Source: Odobenus rosmarus divergens (Eukaryota > Chordata > Mammalia > Carnivora > Odobenidae). From it: 64,000 nt of DNA. Positions 36,301 to 51,300 of this stretch are shown here, one piece after another. The DNA lies in assembly GCF_000321225.1 (NCBI RefSeq), contig NW_004450660.1, positions 62,001 through 126,000 of the forward strand. The letters are read 5' to 3'. A program made the translations under genes and the position numbers. The notes beneath the pieces were generated by a model that did no database searches, was not told the origin of the DNA, and was given only the letters and a program-made list of their open reading frames with translations. Each line of letters opens with the position of its first letter. The stretch's first letter is position 1.

Positions 36301-39300
36301 TTGCACATTATAGCTGGAAAAGATTAATTCAGGGTCTATCGATCTGTCAGACTGGGACCAATTTTTCTAAAAATACAGAGCAGCTATGCAGTTGAGTGGG
36401 ACAGTAAAGGAGACGAAGCCATTCTGAAGTGCTTTGAAACCTGGATGGGGAAAACTTTCAAAAGAAGGCTGTCAGGGGGACCCTGCCACAAAATCGATTA
36501 ATTGAATGTCCAATAAGTGAACGATAAATTACTTTATCTGTCCTTTCTCCTTGGAAAGACGAAAATTTGAACTACTGCAGAACTCTAGTTCAACACTTTA
36601 ATTGGATGCATTGAATAAATATTCAAAAATGGACTTGGAGTCGACCTTGTGGCCTGTAGGAGTTGATGCATTCCTGGACAGGGAAATGAGCCGTATTGAG
36701 GGGAGGCAAGGCTGGGGGTAAGTGGAGGTGACACCATGGTGGGGGCCAGGGAGCGGAGGAAAAATATGCAGAGGAGACAGCTCAAAGTGTGTCACATATG
36801 GACACGGGTGCGGCATGCGCCCGACGGACATGTGGGCTCAGGAGGCTGACAGTGGAGTGGTCGTGAACAGAAATGTTTTTATGACACATGGAGGAGGTGT
36901 GCCAGAGTGGAAAGCCTTGGTGGGAAGGGGGAGAAAATGAAGAAGCGACTTTGCATCTGAGTATGGATACATGTCTGTGGGACACATGTGGACACCACAC
37001 GTGCTACTTCCACCAGGCTCCACCATGAGTTCTGCAGGAAATCACTGAGCTTAAGGATATTTCAGATACCGGCCTACCACTTGTGTGATTTTGGGGGGCA
37101 GAGTTAATACTGCAAAGACATTATCAGGAATTCTGATAAAAACCCCACTGGGGAGAAACATAAAGAATGCCTTAATAAATCACTGTAACCAAGTCATCCA
37201 GGAAGGGGGTGGGAGATGAAGCTTGAAGATTTGTCTTTGTAGTGACTTTTGCGTTGGCTCTGAAATTCTCTTCCTCGGTCCCCAAATAGCAGACTTAACT
37301 TATTTCTTCATCTGTGTAGATGTTTGGGGAAGCCGGCGATGGCTTGAGTAACCTGCCCAGTCCTTTTGCCTACCTCCTCACCATCCACCTGAAGGAAGGC
37401 CGGAACCTGGTCATCCGAGACCGCTGTGGTAAGTCTGGCTCTGCTGTGCCATCTGTAGCCTGCACACCCATTTCTCTACTCTTGTCTCTACATTTTAGGC
37501 TGCCTTTCCCATCTCCTGCAACAGAGAGGAGCTCAAATCCACACCCCTTAGCTATCAAGGCCTTTGCAGCAAAGTATTTAAATCCACTGAATCTTACTGT
37601 CCTTTACTGTTACTAAATTAATAACAACAATGATAATAGTAATAATCACATAAAGTTGCTTTAAATGAGATAAGGCCACTGTCATAGCTTTATGCCTGGC
37701 ATAAAGCAACTGCTCAAGAAAATGTTCCCTTGATTCTACTTTAATTATACATAAGAAAAGATGTGAATACATCCTTATTGTGAAGCCATCAAACATACAC
37801 TTGGATGGAAATACCCTTTGAACCCCATCCCCCTCCTGCCCTGAAGTCCCACTGGTTTCCCCTCCCTCAGAATAGCATCTATTATCTGCATATGATTTGC
37901 TTCATTCACTTTTTCCACCTCTTTCTATGCCTTTACACACACACACGTAAATACACGTGTATATTTTTAATTAAAATACTATAATGTCCATATTCTGCAA
38001 TAAGCTTTTTTGTGCTTCATTATGTATTCAAGATTGACCATGTTTTCCCATGTAAATATATCTCCTTTCTTTTAAATACCACATAATATTCCATTGTATG
38101 ATGTGTTATTCATCTGTTTCTTTACTGACAATTACTGCTTTTTCCTACTTCTTAGGGATATAAATGATACTGTGATGAACACCCTGTGTATGTTTTCCAT
38201 ACATAGATGAGAATATATCTTACAAACAATAGCATATGTTTAAGAGCAGACAGTCTGGTTAGATGCCTGGGCTCAAATCCTGCCCTTCTCTGTTTATTGT
38301 TGTTTAATGTTCTTTGGCCCCTCTGTGACTTAGTTTCCTCAGCTATAAAATGAGGATAGTAATATTAACCTTCATTATAGGCTATTAGGAGTATCGAAGG
38401 TAGTAACTTCTATAAAGTACTTAAAACTATGTCTGGCTTCTAGCACTTCAAGAAAGCTAACTGTTGTCAGCAACAGAATCTGGTGATGGAACTCAGGATC
38501 CAGGGGATGCACATTGTAAAATTTAAAAGATCCTGGCAAATTGCCACCCAGGAGGTACAGAATATGGCCTCTCTTACTATATGTTTACAATTTCCCCAAC
38601 CTCACCATCGAGTATCTACTTTTATCACTCTTAGTTTTTGGCAATCTCACAGGTTGGGTGTTGACTCTCCTTGTTTTAATTTGTACTTTGTGGATTCTCA
38701 TGATAATGAACGTGGTCATTCGTATTGCCTTTTTTTGTGAGTTTCTCTCTGTATTGTTTGTCCGGTTTTCAACTGGGCTTTTTCTTCGCTCTGTTTGTAA
38801 TTCTTTATAACTTTCAGCATTAACGGTTATTTATTACAGGTTACAAGTTTTTTTTTTTTTTCTCTCAGTCTGTTGCTTTTTATTTTTATGTCCGTTTTTA
38901 TTCTTCAGAGATTTTACATTTCCTTACAGGTAAATATATTTGAGTTTTCTTTATGGTATTTTTAAAAATTTATTTTGTTTAATAAGAAAGAAATTTTTAT
39001 TCTAAGGAATTGAGTGTCTTCCCCTAGACCCTTCCGTCTGTCCTCTATGTCTGCCAGCTTTTCTTTCTCATTCTTCCCATGACTGTTTCCTTTCAGGGAG
39101 AATTCCTCCATTTGGCCTTCTAGCTTTCTCATTTTCTTATCCGTTGCGACCACTGTGCTATTCCATTCATGTACTTAATTGCCATTTAAAAAATTTTTAT
39201 ATCAGCCTATGATTATTTTGTAAATGAGATGATGTCATCTTGTTTTTGAGAATATTAAGTATACATTTAAAAATCTCCTGTTCGGTACTTTATCCCTTAG

Positions 39301-42300
39301 ATATTCCGGTTTGGCATGTTTGCTGCTCATCTTTCTGTCTCTGTGTCCCTGTCCTGCCATCCATGGATGCTATTTTTGCTTACTATGTCCTGTCTTCCCT
39401 GATAGCGAGGAGGACTGGGACATGCAGCTGGACAGGCTGAGCTAATGGTTCAGGCTGGCTCCTTTCCCTTCCTCCCAGTTATCACCAGTTCCTGGTTACC
39501 ACCTATCAGTTAAAGCTTTTCTCTCTGGCTTACTGCCCATCCTCACTGTTCATGCTTGCATTCAAGGGCTCTTGCTAGTCATTGCTTGGCACCAAGAGGA
39601 GAGGACGGTGCTGGCTCACCCAGCTGCTGTACATTTGCTGTGCCAACCAGTGACCCTGATAGTTTCTCTGGCTATCTTCTGCTTCCTGTATCCACTGCCT
39701 GCAAGCTCAGAGCATCCATGGTTTACCTGCCACACACCTCACATTCTCCCACCTGACCCTGCTTCTGAAAACTTTTTTACTATAATTTTCTTCTGCTCAT
39801 ATTTTAGACTATGGATTCATCTATCACTCTGATCTTACCTGACTTCCATCTTTCAGGCTATATAAAACATTCCCACTTTTTTTTTTTTAAGATTTATGTA
39901 TTTATTTCTTTAGAGAGAGAGCACAAGTGGGAGGGGTAGAGGGAGATGGAGAGAGAGAATCTCAAGCAAACTCTGTGCACTGAGAGTAGAGCCCTACGTG
40001 GGGCTTGATCTCATGACCCTGAGATCAGGGCCTGAGATCATGACCTCAGCTGAAACCAAAAATCAGTCGCTTAACTGTGCCACCCAGGCACCCCTCTACT
40101 TTTTTTCTTTTTAAACAAAATTTCTCTCTCTCTGTGTTTTTTTAATTTTCTCAGATACAGGATTCCAAAGTAGTAAAAAAAAAAATCTCATTTTTTACTT
40201 GTTGGTAAATTGTGTTTCCTATCAAAATCATAATTTCTTATCTATCAATTGTGTGACTTCAGTGTTTTACCACTTATGTGCTATAGTTATAAACATATGC
40301 ATTTTAATAAATACATCTCTTATGTTAGTCATAACATGGTCAGATAGCATTTCACACCTGAAATAACATCTAGGGAACAATCATGAACCAGTGTGAAGTT
40401 AACTCCCACAAAAATCCCGACTCTTGCTCTGAATTTGCACAGTGTCCCATGGGTGCTTCTGTCAAACTAAGATCATTATTGAGCTTGTTCTGTGAAAGCT
40501 TATCTGGAGTGGGGAGGTGTGTTCCATGGAGAGTGCATTTAACTTTACTAGTAAGAAGGTATTCTAAACCTTTAAAAAACATGTTTTGTTTTAAATTTTT
40601 GGAAATCCTCTAATAGTTTGTAGCCCTGGGGGTGGGCACAGGCCCTAGACTACTTATACAAACCAGCTACCCTCTTTTTACCGACCTTCTCTGGATCTTT
40701 CTCCCAGAGTGAGTGAGCTCCACCACGCTTGACATATCGTAATGATACACTTACAGCACATTCCTAATAGATGGTCAGTAAACTTAGTAGATGATGAAGA
40801 AGAAGATATTGCACACATCAGAAAATGACCAGAAGAATGGGGCATGTATGTTCTTGCTCCATACCTTCCCCATTTAGAGACAAAAAAGAAACTGTAGTCT
40901 GTGCTGTCATCCCAGCCATTGTCATCTCTGAGTAGTTTCATCAGAATTAAACATCATATGACTTTGACTTTATCTTGTGTAAACTTAATATGATCCAAAT
41001 ATAATACCTAGTAAGGCATCTAGGTCATAAACTGTGTTGTTCCATCACCTATATCTTTTGTAACCAGTAGTGACTGTTCTTGTCTGTTTTCTTTTATTTA
41101 TTGGGAAAGTTAATCATTATTGAGAAAATATCCCTCTCCCAGCCAGTTCTTTTTCCATACTTGGAGGTGTGGTGTGCCTTCCTGCACGGTGACTCTATTA
41201 ATTTCTGTTTGATTTTCATAAGCATTATGTTAGTGATCAGGGAAATGTTCCAGAGACCACTCAAGGACGGACAGCATTCACGTGAGCACTGTTGATTTTA
41301 GGCAGGGATTGTAACTACTATCACACAAGCTCCCATTCCTGACTCCTTGCCTGGGACGGACATTCTTTATCAGAACAGTGATATTTTCTAGGGGACCCAA
41401 CCCAGCATCAGAATTTTATCCAACACAGTCCTTCGGACCAATAGTTTCCAAATTCGAGTGAACACCGGGGTAGCCTTGAGGGCTGATGAAAACCCACATT
41501 GCCCACCCCCAGAGTTTCTGATTCAGCAAGTCTGAGAGGGGCCCTGAGGATTTGCATTCCTAACAAGTTCCCAGGTGATCCTGACGCAGGTGGTCCAGAA
41601 GCACACTTGAGCACCACCGTTGTAGGCTGCCATTGTCCACCAGTATGTGTTGGCACATGAGAAGAAACGTTGGCTTCTCCCTGTAGGTAGAGTTTCAATT
41701 CCCTATTAGGCACGACATCTTTTCCTGGGGCTTTCCCTCGTTACGTATTTGCTCTCCAGCATTCTTAGTTTGTATTTTCTGAACATGATTTAATTTGGTA
41801 TTAGCCTGATTACTGTAATTAGGTACAGAGAACTGTATGATATGCCAAAATACTAAATACAAAAGGATTTTTGAATTACCCACAGATTTACAGTATTTAT
41901 TCTATGAAACCTGTCTTCCAGTTCTGTGGATGTAAGCTTGATAGCCGATTGATACAATACGAAATAACCCTTCAAGATTTATTCAGATGCCACTTCTTTG
42001 TCATCCTTTATGTTTATCACAGACACAAGTTCTGTCTCATCTCAAGCCTATAAAAATGTTACCTCCATGAAACGTACACTTTTACCCTTAACTGGATAAA
42101 TGACCAAGTCGCCCTATTAAGATACGAGTGTTATATTAACTGGGTGGCTGTTTTATTTGTCTTCATATATCTTACTGTGCCATACTGATGGTTTACACAT
42201 AGAATGCTTTTCATAAATTTTAGTGCTTCCTTAAGGAAATCCACCCGAAGCTCTGGACTTAAAGAAAAGGAACACTAAAGGCTGTGTAGTAAGAGGGAAA

Positions 42301-45300
42301 ACATCTTGACAAAAGGGAAGAGAGTTCGGTCACTCAATCCTTTCCCCCTTCACTTAGCGTGGGAGTCTCTTTTGCGAGATGAGCACTGCACTGCTTCTCT
42401 CCTGGACCTGGTGGTGAAAGTCAGGGAAAAGGTTTACATGATTTTAGAAATTCAGGACCTCATACAGATCACCTGCTTCAGTGGCTGATCCAACAGAAGC
42501 TTGAATTCTGGAGACTGAGGTCCAGAGACTAAATGACTTACCAAGGTCATGTAAGGAAGCAGCGGGCGAGGCCACACTCAGAGCAGTCTGGGTGGCTCGG
42601 TGCAGCGAGGAGAGGATTGGACATTACAGCCTACTTCCCATCTTGGGACTTTCTACGGCAACTCCCTCAACCTCTCTGAAATTGAGTTTACCCATCAGTA
42701 AAATGGGCGTGCTGTAATTTGCCTTATAACGGAGTCGGTAGAATGAACAAAAAGGAAGTAGCCTATGTATAGAAAACAGTCAATAAAGGATAATGCATGT
42801 TATTGTAGTTATTAATGAATAATAGTAATGAGAATAGCATATATTCTTGACTCCCAGTGAAGAGCTTGATCCTCTGTTCCACGTCAACGTCCCCATCAGT
42901 GACCTTGGAACTTGGTCCTTAGCCTGTGTCAGTTTGTCGGCACTCCTGTGTCCTCTCCTTATGCTCCACTTACAACATCGGAGTTTGTTTATATTTTGCT
43001 TTCCTGACAGTGAATCATGTATTTAATGTTTTAGCCTAAAGTAGAATCGATCAAATTGAACAAATAGTGAATTTTTCCATTATGATAGGTTTGTGTCCTT
43101 GGCTCTAGAGAAACTGCTCTGGGATATTTAAGTCAATTGCATAGTCTCATTTTTGAATATTTAGGGAGAAAAACCATTTTTGATGAATCATCCTCTCCAG
43201 AAAGAGTTTGGTGTTTTCTTTAGATTGTTACATAATCAGTACCGCTTATGTAACTTTCTGTCTAGAACATGGGTTGGCAACTTTTTCTGTATAGGGCCAG
43301 AAAGTAAATATTTTAGGATTTATGGGTCATAAGGGCTCAGTGACAGCTACTTACCGCTGCTGGTATAGTGCCAAAACAGCCATTATCTTTAGGTCCATTT
43401 TAATGATTCATTTCCTTTTTGGTCATATAACTGCATAACTGAAGAGGAAAGAGAGAAATCATTGAAGATATGACTCTTAGGTGCCAATAATATATTGTAT
43501 TAAATTGACAGAAGTTATCCAGAGTACTGTATCACATCTTGTGTATTATTTAATGTTTTCTAAAGTGAAAAAAATGTTAGTGGTTTTCCAAACAGCCAAA
43601 TAGAAGTAATTCTTGGTTAGGATTAGCATCTAAAGATAATATGCAAACTGATCTTCATGACTATGTTTTAATACAACTTTATTTACCAAAACAAGCAGTG
43701 GGCTGGATTTGACCCATGGGCCAAAGTTTGCCAACCTCTGTCTTAGAATATTATGATCTGATTTTGGAGTTTGGCTCTCAGAAACTGTTTTTTAGTGTAG
43801 CAAAGTAAAAACCTAATTTAAAATAAAGGAGGTGTAATCTAAATTTGGGGAGTGATCAAGTTTTGAAGCTCATGCTTTCAATTGAGGTAGCTAGGAAACA
43901 TTTCAGTAATATGACCTCAATAAAAAAAAAAATCTGGAGATTTAGGTGGTAAAAGGCCATTTTTTTTCTATATTTTTATTGGGTAGTAAAGTAGAAAGTC
44001 ATGGTATCTCTCTTAGGAAAAGACATTTCTGACATCCCTGAAGAAACGGCCTTACAAGGAGCTTACAAGGTTTGTGACTGAGGATTAGAAACTTTCAGTT
44101 GCTTGACCCATCCGGAGACAAGTGGGGAGCAGCCTCTCAGACCCCAGAGCACCCCTCTCCATTATGATGCCATCAGCCAGGCCTGGACAGTGCCCTTCCT
44201 TCATGTAAAAAGAGTGCTGTGGACATTTTATTGAAATCTCTCATTTCTCTGGCTCAAGCACAGTGCTTGGTTGTTAAATAGACTATCAAGGTGGAATTTT
44301 GAGATTTTCTGGTGAAGTCTGTTAAACTATAAACTTGTGAATTGTTTGTTGGGCAGAATTAGCAGGGAGCTCTGGCTTCTGAACGATGGACAGGTTTAGC
44401 AGTGGTGTCGAGAGCATGGTGTTATTATGTAGTTACTACCCAGAGCATCAGAGGGTCTTTCCTTGTCAACTGGTCTATCCCTTGTACAGAATATTTAGGC
44501 GTGTTGTGTGTGTGTGTGGGTGTACATCCGTGCACTGAATAAACCCAGCAAGACCTACAGGTCATTCAAAAGGACTGAAGTCAGCGGGTGACTAGTAACT
44601 CACTGTGATGAACATGCCTCTACGTCCATGCGTCATCATGGATATAAGAACAGCACCTGGAAGGCTGAAAGGTTTTAATTAGGTTGTGCTAGAAGTGTGG
44701 CACTTACAGGTCATTTTCTAGTTCTTCAAGAATTTCCTTCGATTCCCTGGCATGTGGTGTATTAGCCTTGCCTCAGCTCAATCCAGTATTGGGAAGCTCG
44801 GTCCTTATTAAGCAGCCCCATTCTTTCTGCCAAACACATGGGGTGCTATAGTGGTCTTTCTAGGAATGAGCCTTACTTGGATGCTGTAGATGTCCAGGCA
44901 TTGCCTTGAGCTCATCTTCTTGAGCAATCTGTAGGAGGAAAAGCACAGCATCCCCACCTCTCTGTTCTCTCCCAGTTACTGGCTGTGGCCTGCAGGTAGG
45001 TCTTTGTCTGAGCCCGGCTCCTGCCTTGTCATCTTCTTTTTCTTTTTTTTGCTCTACTTCCCTTTTCCTTATCCTCACTTCCTTTATCCTCCCCATTTCC
45101 TTCCCATTTTTTTTTTTTCTCTCTGGGAGTTTCTACAGGCTTTAATGTTTTTCACCAAAGAAGACACACACGCATTTTGGGTTCTTGATCTAAAACCAGT
45201 AACTCTTGGGGGTCTTATCTTTCTAGATTGGTAAAGCACAAGGAATATGATATGACCAATTTTAAGTCCTTCTACTTCATAATTAGGCTGATGCATAGAA

Positions 45301-48300
45301 TTTAACTCAGACTCAGTTTCCCTTGGAAGGAAATGTGGTCAAGAGGCTATTTTGGGGTCTTAAAGCTGGCAGCACTCATGCGAACAACCCTGCTTTCTAG
45401 GCCTGGGGTGAGCACCACTCTGTGACACGGGAAGGCCTCTTATCCTGGGAAGAATGCTTAGCTCAAATCCCGTTAAAATCTAGAGCATTAATTCCTGGAA
45501 AACAAGAGCCCTTGCAATAGTTTTTCCTTGATGGAAGGCCCTCGACGAACACTGTGTTGCTGATGCCCTCTTGTGGCCACTTTGCAGTGTTGCAAAAGGG
45601 AAAGGAAAGTCCTTGGAAGGAGTTTCGTTGTAACATGATTAGGGCCCCCAAAAATCACTTTTGCTGGAGGGTTGAGGGTTAATGGTTCTTCTTTTTGATG
45701 TGAATTTTAGGTGATGAAAATTCAGGACCCATTCATCTAGCAGACTGCTCGCCCTCTCCTTTTTCAGCACAGGTAGATGGTTGACCTTTGTTTTCTGTGT
45801 AGTAACAACTTCATTTGCACATTGCAGGAAGAATATGTTGGATAAGTCATTTTTCTCTTTGGAAAGAATGATTTAGACAAAAGATTTAAGAGGTCCCACT
45901 AGTGTGAAAAACCTGCCATGTGATAGGTGTTTACTAAATTACTGATCTGCTACCAAAATGTTCAAATGTCTGGTACCTTGGATTTCAGACCTCCTTTCCT
46001 TTTGCAATAATCTTGTATTAGAGCTAGAGAGAAACCCATTGTCTTCTTTGCAACTGTAATTGAGGGTCACATGGGGTGTTTCTAGTTGTGTACTGAGGAG
46101 CAGTCATAGCGCTTCCTGGCAGGTGTGTTCTGAGTGGTGTTAGCCTCCGGACAGCTCTGTTGAGCCTGGGCCGGACCCCTGTCAGTCTCTTTCATGTGTC
46201 CTGCTGTGTCCAACAAAACCTTTTTTTTTTTTTTTTTGCTTTTGTGCCATAATGCAGAGTTTTGGTGAATGCCCGTCCTGGACCCTGGGTGCAGACCACC
46301 CGGGTTTGGGTGCTAACAGATGCCATCTAGTGACGGTTGTGAGGATTCACCTGGTGTGAATGCTTGCAGGGACCAACGTGGGCAGATATGGTATGGTGGA
46401 CAGCATCCTCCTCAGCCACTCACTGGATTTTTTTTTTTTTTTACTGAATGTACTGTACTGAACTGGTATTTAAAGAATCAATTTTACTTTGAGCCAAATA
46501 GGATCTAGCTTTAACCTGCTTAATCACTTGTTTTTTTTTTTAATCACACGTATTTTTTCCCATATGATAAAAATTCCATTTTGAGAAGAAATGAGAAGAT
46601 GAATATAGTACATCACTCTTTGTTTAATCAATGTTCCAGTTTCTTTCAACATTTTTATTATAAATAACGCAGCATGCAAACATTCTTGTGCCTAAATCTA
46701 GGTGTACGACTTTCTTTTTTATTTCTTTGCAAATGCGTTGTGTCCCATAATCTGAGCATTTCAAGATTCTCATTATAGAATTGCCAGCTCACTCTTGGGA
46801 AATATGTCCCGATATTGCTCATCCACCAATAATATATGCGTGGAGGTCTACTTTCCATTTCTCACCTACACTGTGTGTAGATTATTTTTGTTAATTTGAT
46901 AGAGAAAAAGTATATTTGTTTCAATTTTTATTAGTAATTTTGGTCCCTCAGATGCGTTTGGTTATGAGCTATCTGCTTCTTTTTTGTGCAAAGCCTGTTC
47001 CAAAGCTGTTCATTCTTCTGTTCCCTAGATATGTTCACATATATTTTTCTAATTTGCCATTTGCCTTCTAAGTTGTTTATAAAGTTTTGTTGCAAAACTC
47101 TTTTCAAGTCTTACAATCCTAGAGAGTTTCTTCCTTTGTCTTTATACTAAGAAGAGCCTTTCTCTCTTGAAAGGGATACACGTCAACCTGTATTTATTCT
47201 CTTTGCTGTTCTGTTTGATATTTGTCCTTTATCTCTTTGATCTGTCTCAAGTTTATTTTGCTTTCTGGCTCAGAGTAGGAACTTAGATTTACTTTTTGCC
47301 AAATGGCTATTTAATTAGCAAGGGCTAAATATTCCTTTCCCTAATGATTTGATTGCCATTTTTTAATTGTGTATTAAAATGCAATACATGTTAGGGTTGC
47401 TTCTTGGATTTCTCTTTGAAGCCTACGGATGCATTTTTTTGTTTGGATGCCAGTACCACACTGGGGTTACTGTATCAAAAGATCACAATCACTACTCTTT
47501 CTTTTGCAAAAATTGGGGTTTACTTCACATTGGAGTACCTTCTCTGAACACCAGATGGCGGGAGATCACTGGCATGCTGGGTGGGAGCCACAGAAACACA
47601 GCTGGTCAGTGTATGAGAAAGTCATTCAAGAGCAAACTTGAGACTTTCAGAGATGCAGACCCCCGTCCTGAATCACAGGTAGTGGTTGGCTTTTCGCCAC
47701 TTGTTGGGTTTTGATAGCTTGCCAAGCCCCCTTAGCAAGTAAGTGGAGCTGATTTTTGAAACCCGTTTCTGTTGATTCCTTTCCCACTTTGATACAGAGC
47801 ATCCTTGGTCGGTGATGTTTGTCTGTTATAGCCTTTAATGTGTTCCCGCAATGGAGCCCTTCCCTCTGGAAATTTCTGTTGTATTTTGTTTTGGGATACT
47901 GTGCTTCCTTACCAGCTTTTTAGAAGGTCTTGGATACTGTCCCGTTTTATAGAGTCAGTTAAGCTATTCATTATTTCAGGGAGATCCCATCCCAATTCAT
48001 ATGAAGTGCCTTGGACCGAGACCGACATGTTTCTTGTATCTGCTGCATGTAACAAATTGCCTTACACCCAACTGAAGATTGCTGACTTGAACTTAATGTA
48101 GCATGTCATCCATTTGGTTGAATGGGGCTCCTCTATAGTGAGTGGTTTTATCAGTTGTTCATTTCTGTATCAGTATAACATGTGCCCTATTGCATGCTGT
48201 GTTTTCAGTAGTTCTATTTACTTTGTTTCATTGTGAGGTTGATCTGGTGTGTTCTGCTGCAGGGTATGTGGGTGTTTTATACAGAGAATTAAATTCAGAG

Positions 48301-51300
48301 GGTGTATCAGTGTATTTCTATACATCCTGTGATTTACTTGTGATGGAATTGTGATCTGAGTCCTATCATGCCATCACACCTCCAACACTCACGACATGCT
48401 GAATTTGAGGCAAAGAGCACAAAATGCAAAGGTGAAGGGTATTATTTTAGAGACCATCCCCGTGTCAAGGTCACCACAAACCTTAGCAACCCCAAACCAC
48501 CACATGCTCGTGCATTCTGGGGATGCGAATTTCCACAAGGCACGCTGTGAATGGCTTCTCTTTGCCACACGCTGTCAGCCATCTCCACTGGGAAGACTGG
48601 AAGGTTGACTCGCCTGTTGGGAGTGATCATCTGGGGGCTCGAAGGCCCATTTATACCAATACTGGGAACCTGGGATGGCCTGCTGGAAGACAAGGTCTCT
48701 TCCACACCATGAAGCACAGTGACTCAGAGTTGTCACGCCTCTTATGTGGCAGCTGAGACTCCTGGGCACAAGGCAGGAGCCCAGCCTTGGAAGGAAAACT
48801 GTGTGACTTTCTCCACACTGCATTGGCTGGAGCCATCACCCAGATTCGGAAGGATGGGAGAGGTGATGCTTTAAAACTGCTCTAGTTATGAAGGCTTTAC
48901 CCTGACATGGATCTGTATCTGAGGCTTGGGTCTCGGAACTCAGGAACTTTCTTCATCTTCAAAACAACAATATAAATAGTGCTATCCCTTCCATTTTTTG
49001 GAGGATTAAATGAGAGCATGCCCATTGTTAATGTTATTACAAAGCTCCAATCCTTTGTCTCTTCTCCATGGAGGCTGCTGTCTGTTTCATTAGATTTAAA
49101 TTTTTGCTCAAACAATAGCCTGGGCTGAGGACATTTTTAGGATTTGTATGAAGATAAGGGAGAGTGTTAGGGTATTAATAATTGTGTGTGCTTTGGCAGT
49201 GTGCATTTCGGAAGCACCCAGCACTGAGCGACGTACAGATCTGGTAGGTTGTGTCCTTTGCAGGGACTCTGGGCAGTTGCATTCATTGGTCATGTGGTTT
49301 ACCCTTGTCTTCCTTTTTTCCTTGACCTACTTTATAGTCTCTTTACACAGCCGCATCATGGTCATTGCCTCCCCTCTCCTTTTTTCTTTGTTGTTAGGCC
49401 TTTTTCTAACTTTATCTGGGCCCTTCCTTGTTTGATGTTACAGGGACAGTCATGCATGATGCATGAAGCAGAAGTGCACACCCCTGTGTGCTTTGGATCA
49501 CCTGATCAACAACATGGGTGCAAACATCCCTCGATGACCCTTTCACCAAAAGCCAATTTGTCCAATAATCTGTTCACCAAATGGCCCATTTACTGATTTA
49601 GTGAATTCTTCAGTATATTGACAATGTTTTCCTTTAATCTGTATTTATAAACTGGTATGTATAAAGTTATCAGATGAGAACTTTTAAAAACAGCTGAAGG
49701 TCATTGAGTCATATTCATTAAATGTTTTATGAAGACAGAATGAAAACAATTTTAAATATTTAATTTGTCTCAGGCCAAAAAAAAAATGAGAGCGACTGGG
49801 CATGCCATAGTCTAGGCTGCAGAGCCCAGAAAGGGGATGACTGAAGACAGAAAAGGAGAGGGCATTAGGGGAAAGACAGATTGGGGGCAGGGGAAGCCTG
49901 GGTGTGGGGTAGGTGGAGCTGAAGGAAGTTTAGGGAGGCCATGGTGCAAGGGGGGAGTCTGAAGGTCCAAGAAGGACCTTACTTCCAACAGCTCTATTAT
50001 GTCTCATTATTTACTCCATACAGACTTAGTAAAAAATAAGCAAGTTTTGGTAAAACTTTATAAATAGTTACACAAGTTTTGGTAAAACTGGTAACTTCCG
50101 ATCATTGATCCCACTGTAAGTTAGTCATTGGAAATTGTTTCAGATACTACATTTGGTAAATTGCTTTACCATTACATTGCAGGGTCCATCCATGGGCAGG
50201 TCTTGACCAAAGTGCCATTGGGGTATTATACATGGCAGGCTCCCTTAGAGGAGAGGAGTCCATCATATTCAGGAGAGAACTTCAGGAATGGTTCACCTAA
50301 GATGTGCTAAGTGGCAGAACACATACAGCAAAACGCTAAGATGGTTGGGTAGGAAACTGTTCTTTTGTGATTGGTAACAAGAGAACAGCTCCAGGAAGCA
50401 TGCAGCCGCCATTTGCAGAATGATGGGTGAGGGTGATTCTGGGTAATAAGCATGTTTCCTTCATTTAATTGTAGTGGATACAATGGGGCTAGGAATTCGG
50501 CTAGACTTGAACATAACTGCTATCTTAGGTAATACAGAGTTTGCTCTGCAGAGGAAAAGTTTGTTTCTTCTTTCCCAGGTGACTGAGGAAGAATGCCCTC
50601 TGAATTCCTGTAAACGCCCACTATGGTTTCTGAAGGTCAGTCCAGGATGCAGCACTTAGACCGGACTTGATGTAGAAATCTCAGCTTCACTGCTAGGGGG
50701 CAGCAGCGGCTGTGCAAAAATCACTAGCTGTTTTTCTGGAAATCAGTTCTGGCTCTTATTTAGCCGGCCTCAAAGAAAGTCAGAACTTATGGGTCCCATA
50801 TAAAAATGGCTCAGGCTTGGTTGTTTTTCTAAATATGTGTAATATTGGGAAGATTCTAAGTGTATGCTTATAAATACTTTGATTAGTCACTTATTACTCT
50901 TAAGCCAGAGGATAAGAAAAACATCAAATTTATACTTTGCATGTTTCCAAATACTGTTTTACACAGGATGAGTTCATTGATGTGTATCTCAGTTTCCCTA
51001 AAGACCTGTCAAATAATTATTGGCTTGGATCAACTCTTAAGATCTCCTAACAAAAGTTATCAGATGTTACAAAATGTGAACTTAATGTAAAAATGTGGAG
51101 ATAATTTCTTTTCGTAAACAAACAACTACTCTGAGAAATGCATTTTTTTTTAAAGATTTTATTTATTTATTTGAGAGAGAGAGAATGAGAGATAGAGAGC
51201 ACGAGAGGGAAGAGGGTCAGAGGGAGAAGCAGACTCCCTGCTGAGCAGGAAGCCTGATGTGGGACTCGATCCCAGGACTCCAGGATCATGACCTGAGCCG

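Noticed and set aside
48360..48870. Cluster of overlapping open frames on both strands in intron 3
   Set aside because: GC-richer block, possibly an old LTR; no conserved protein seen.
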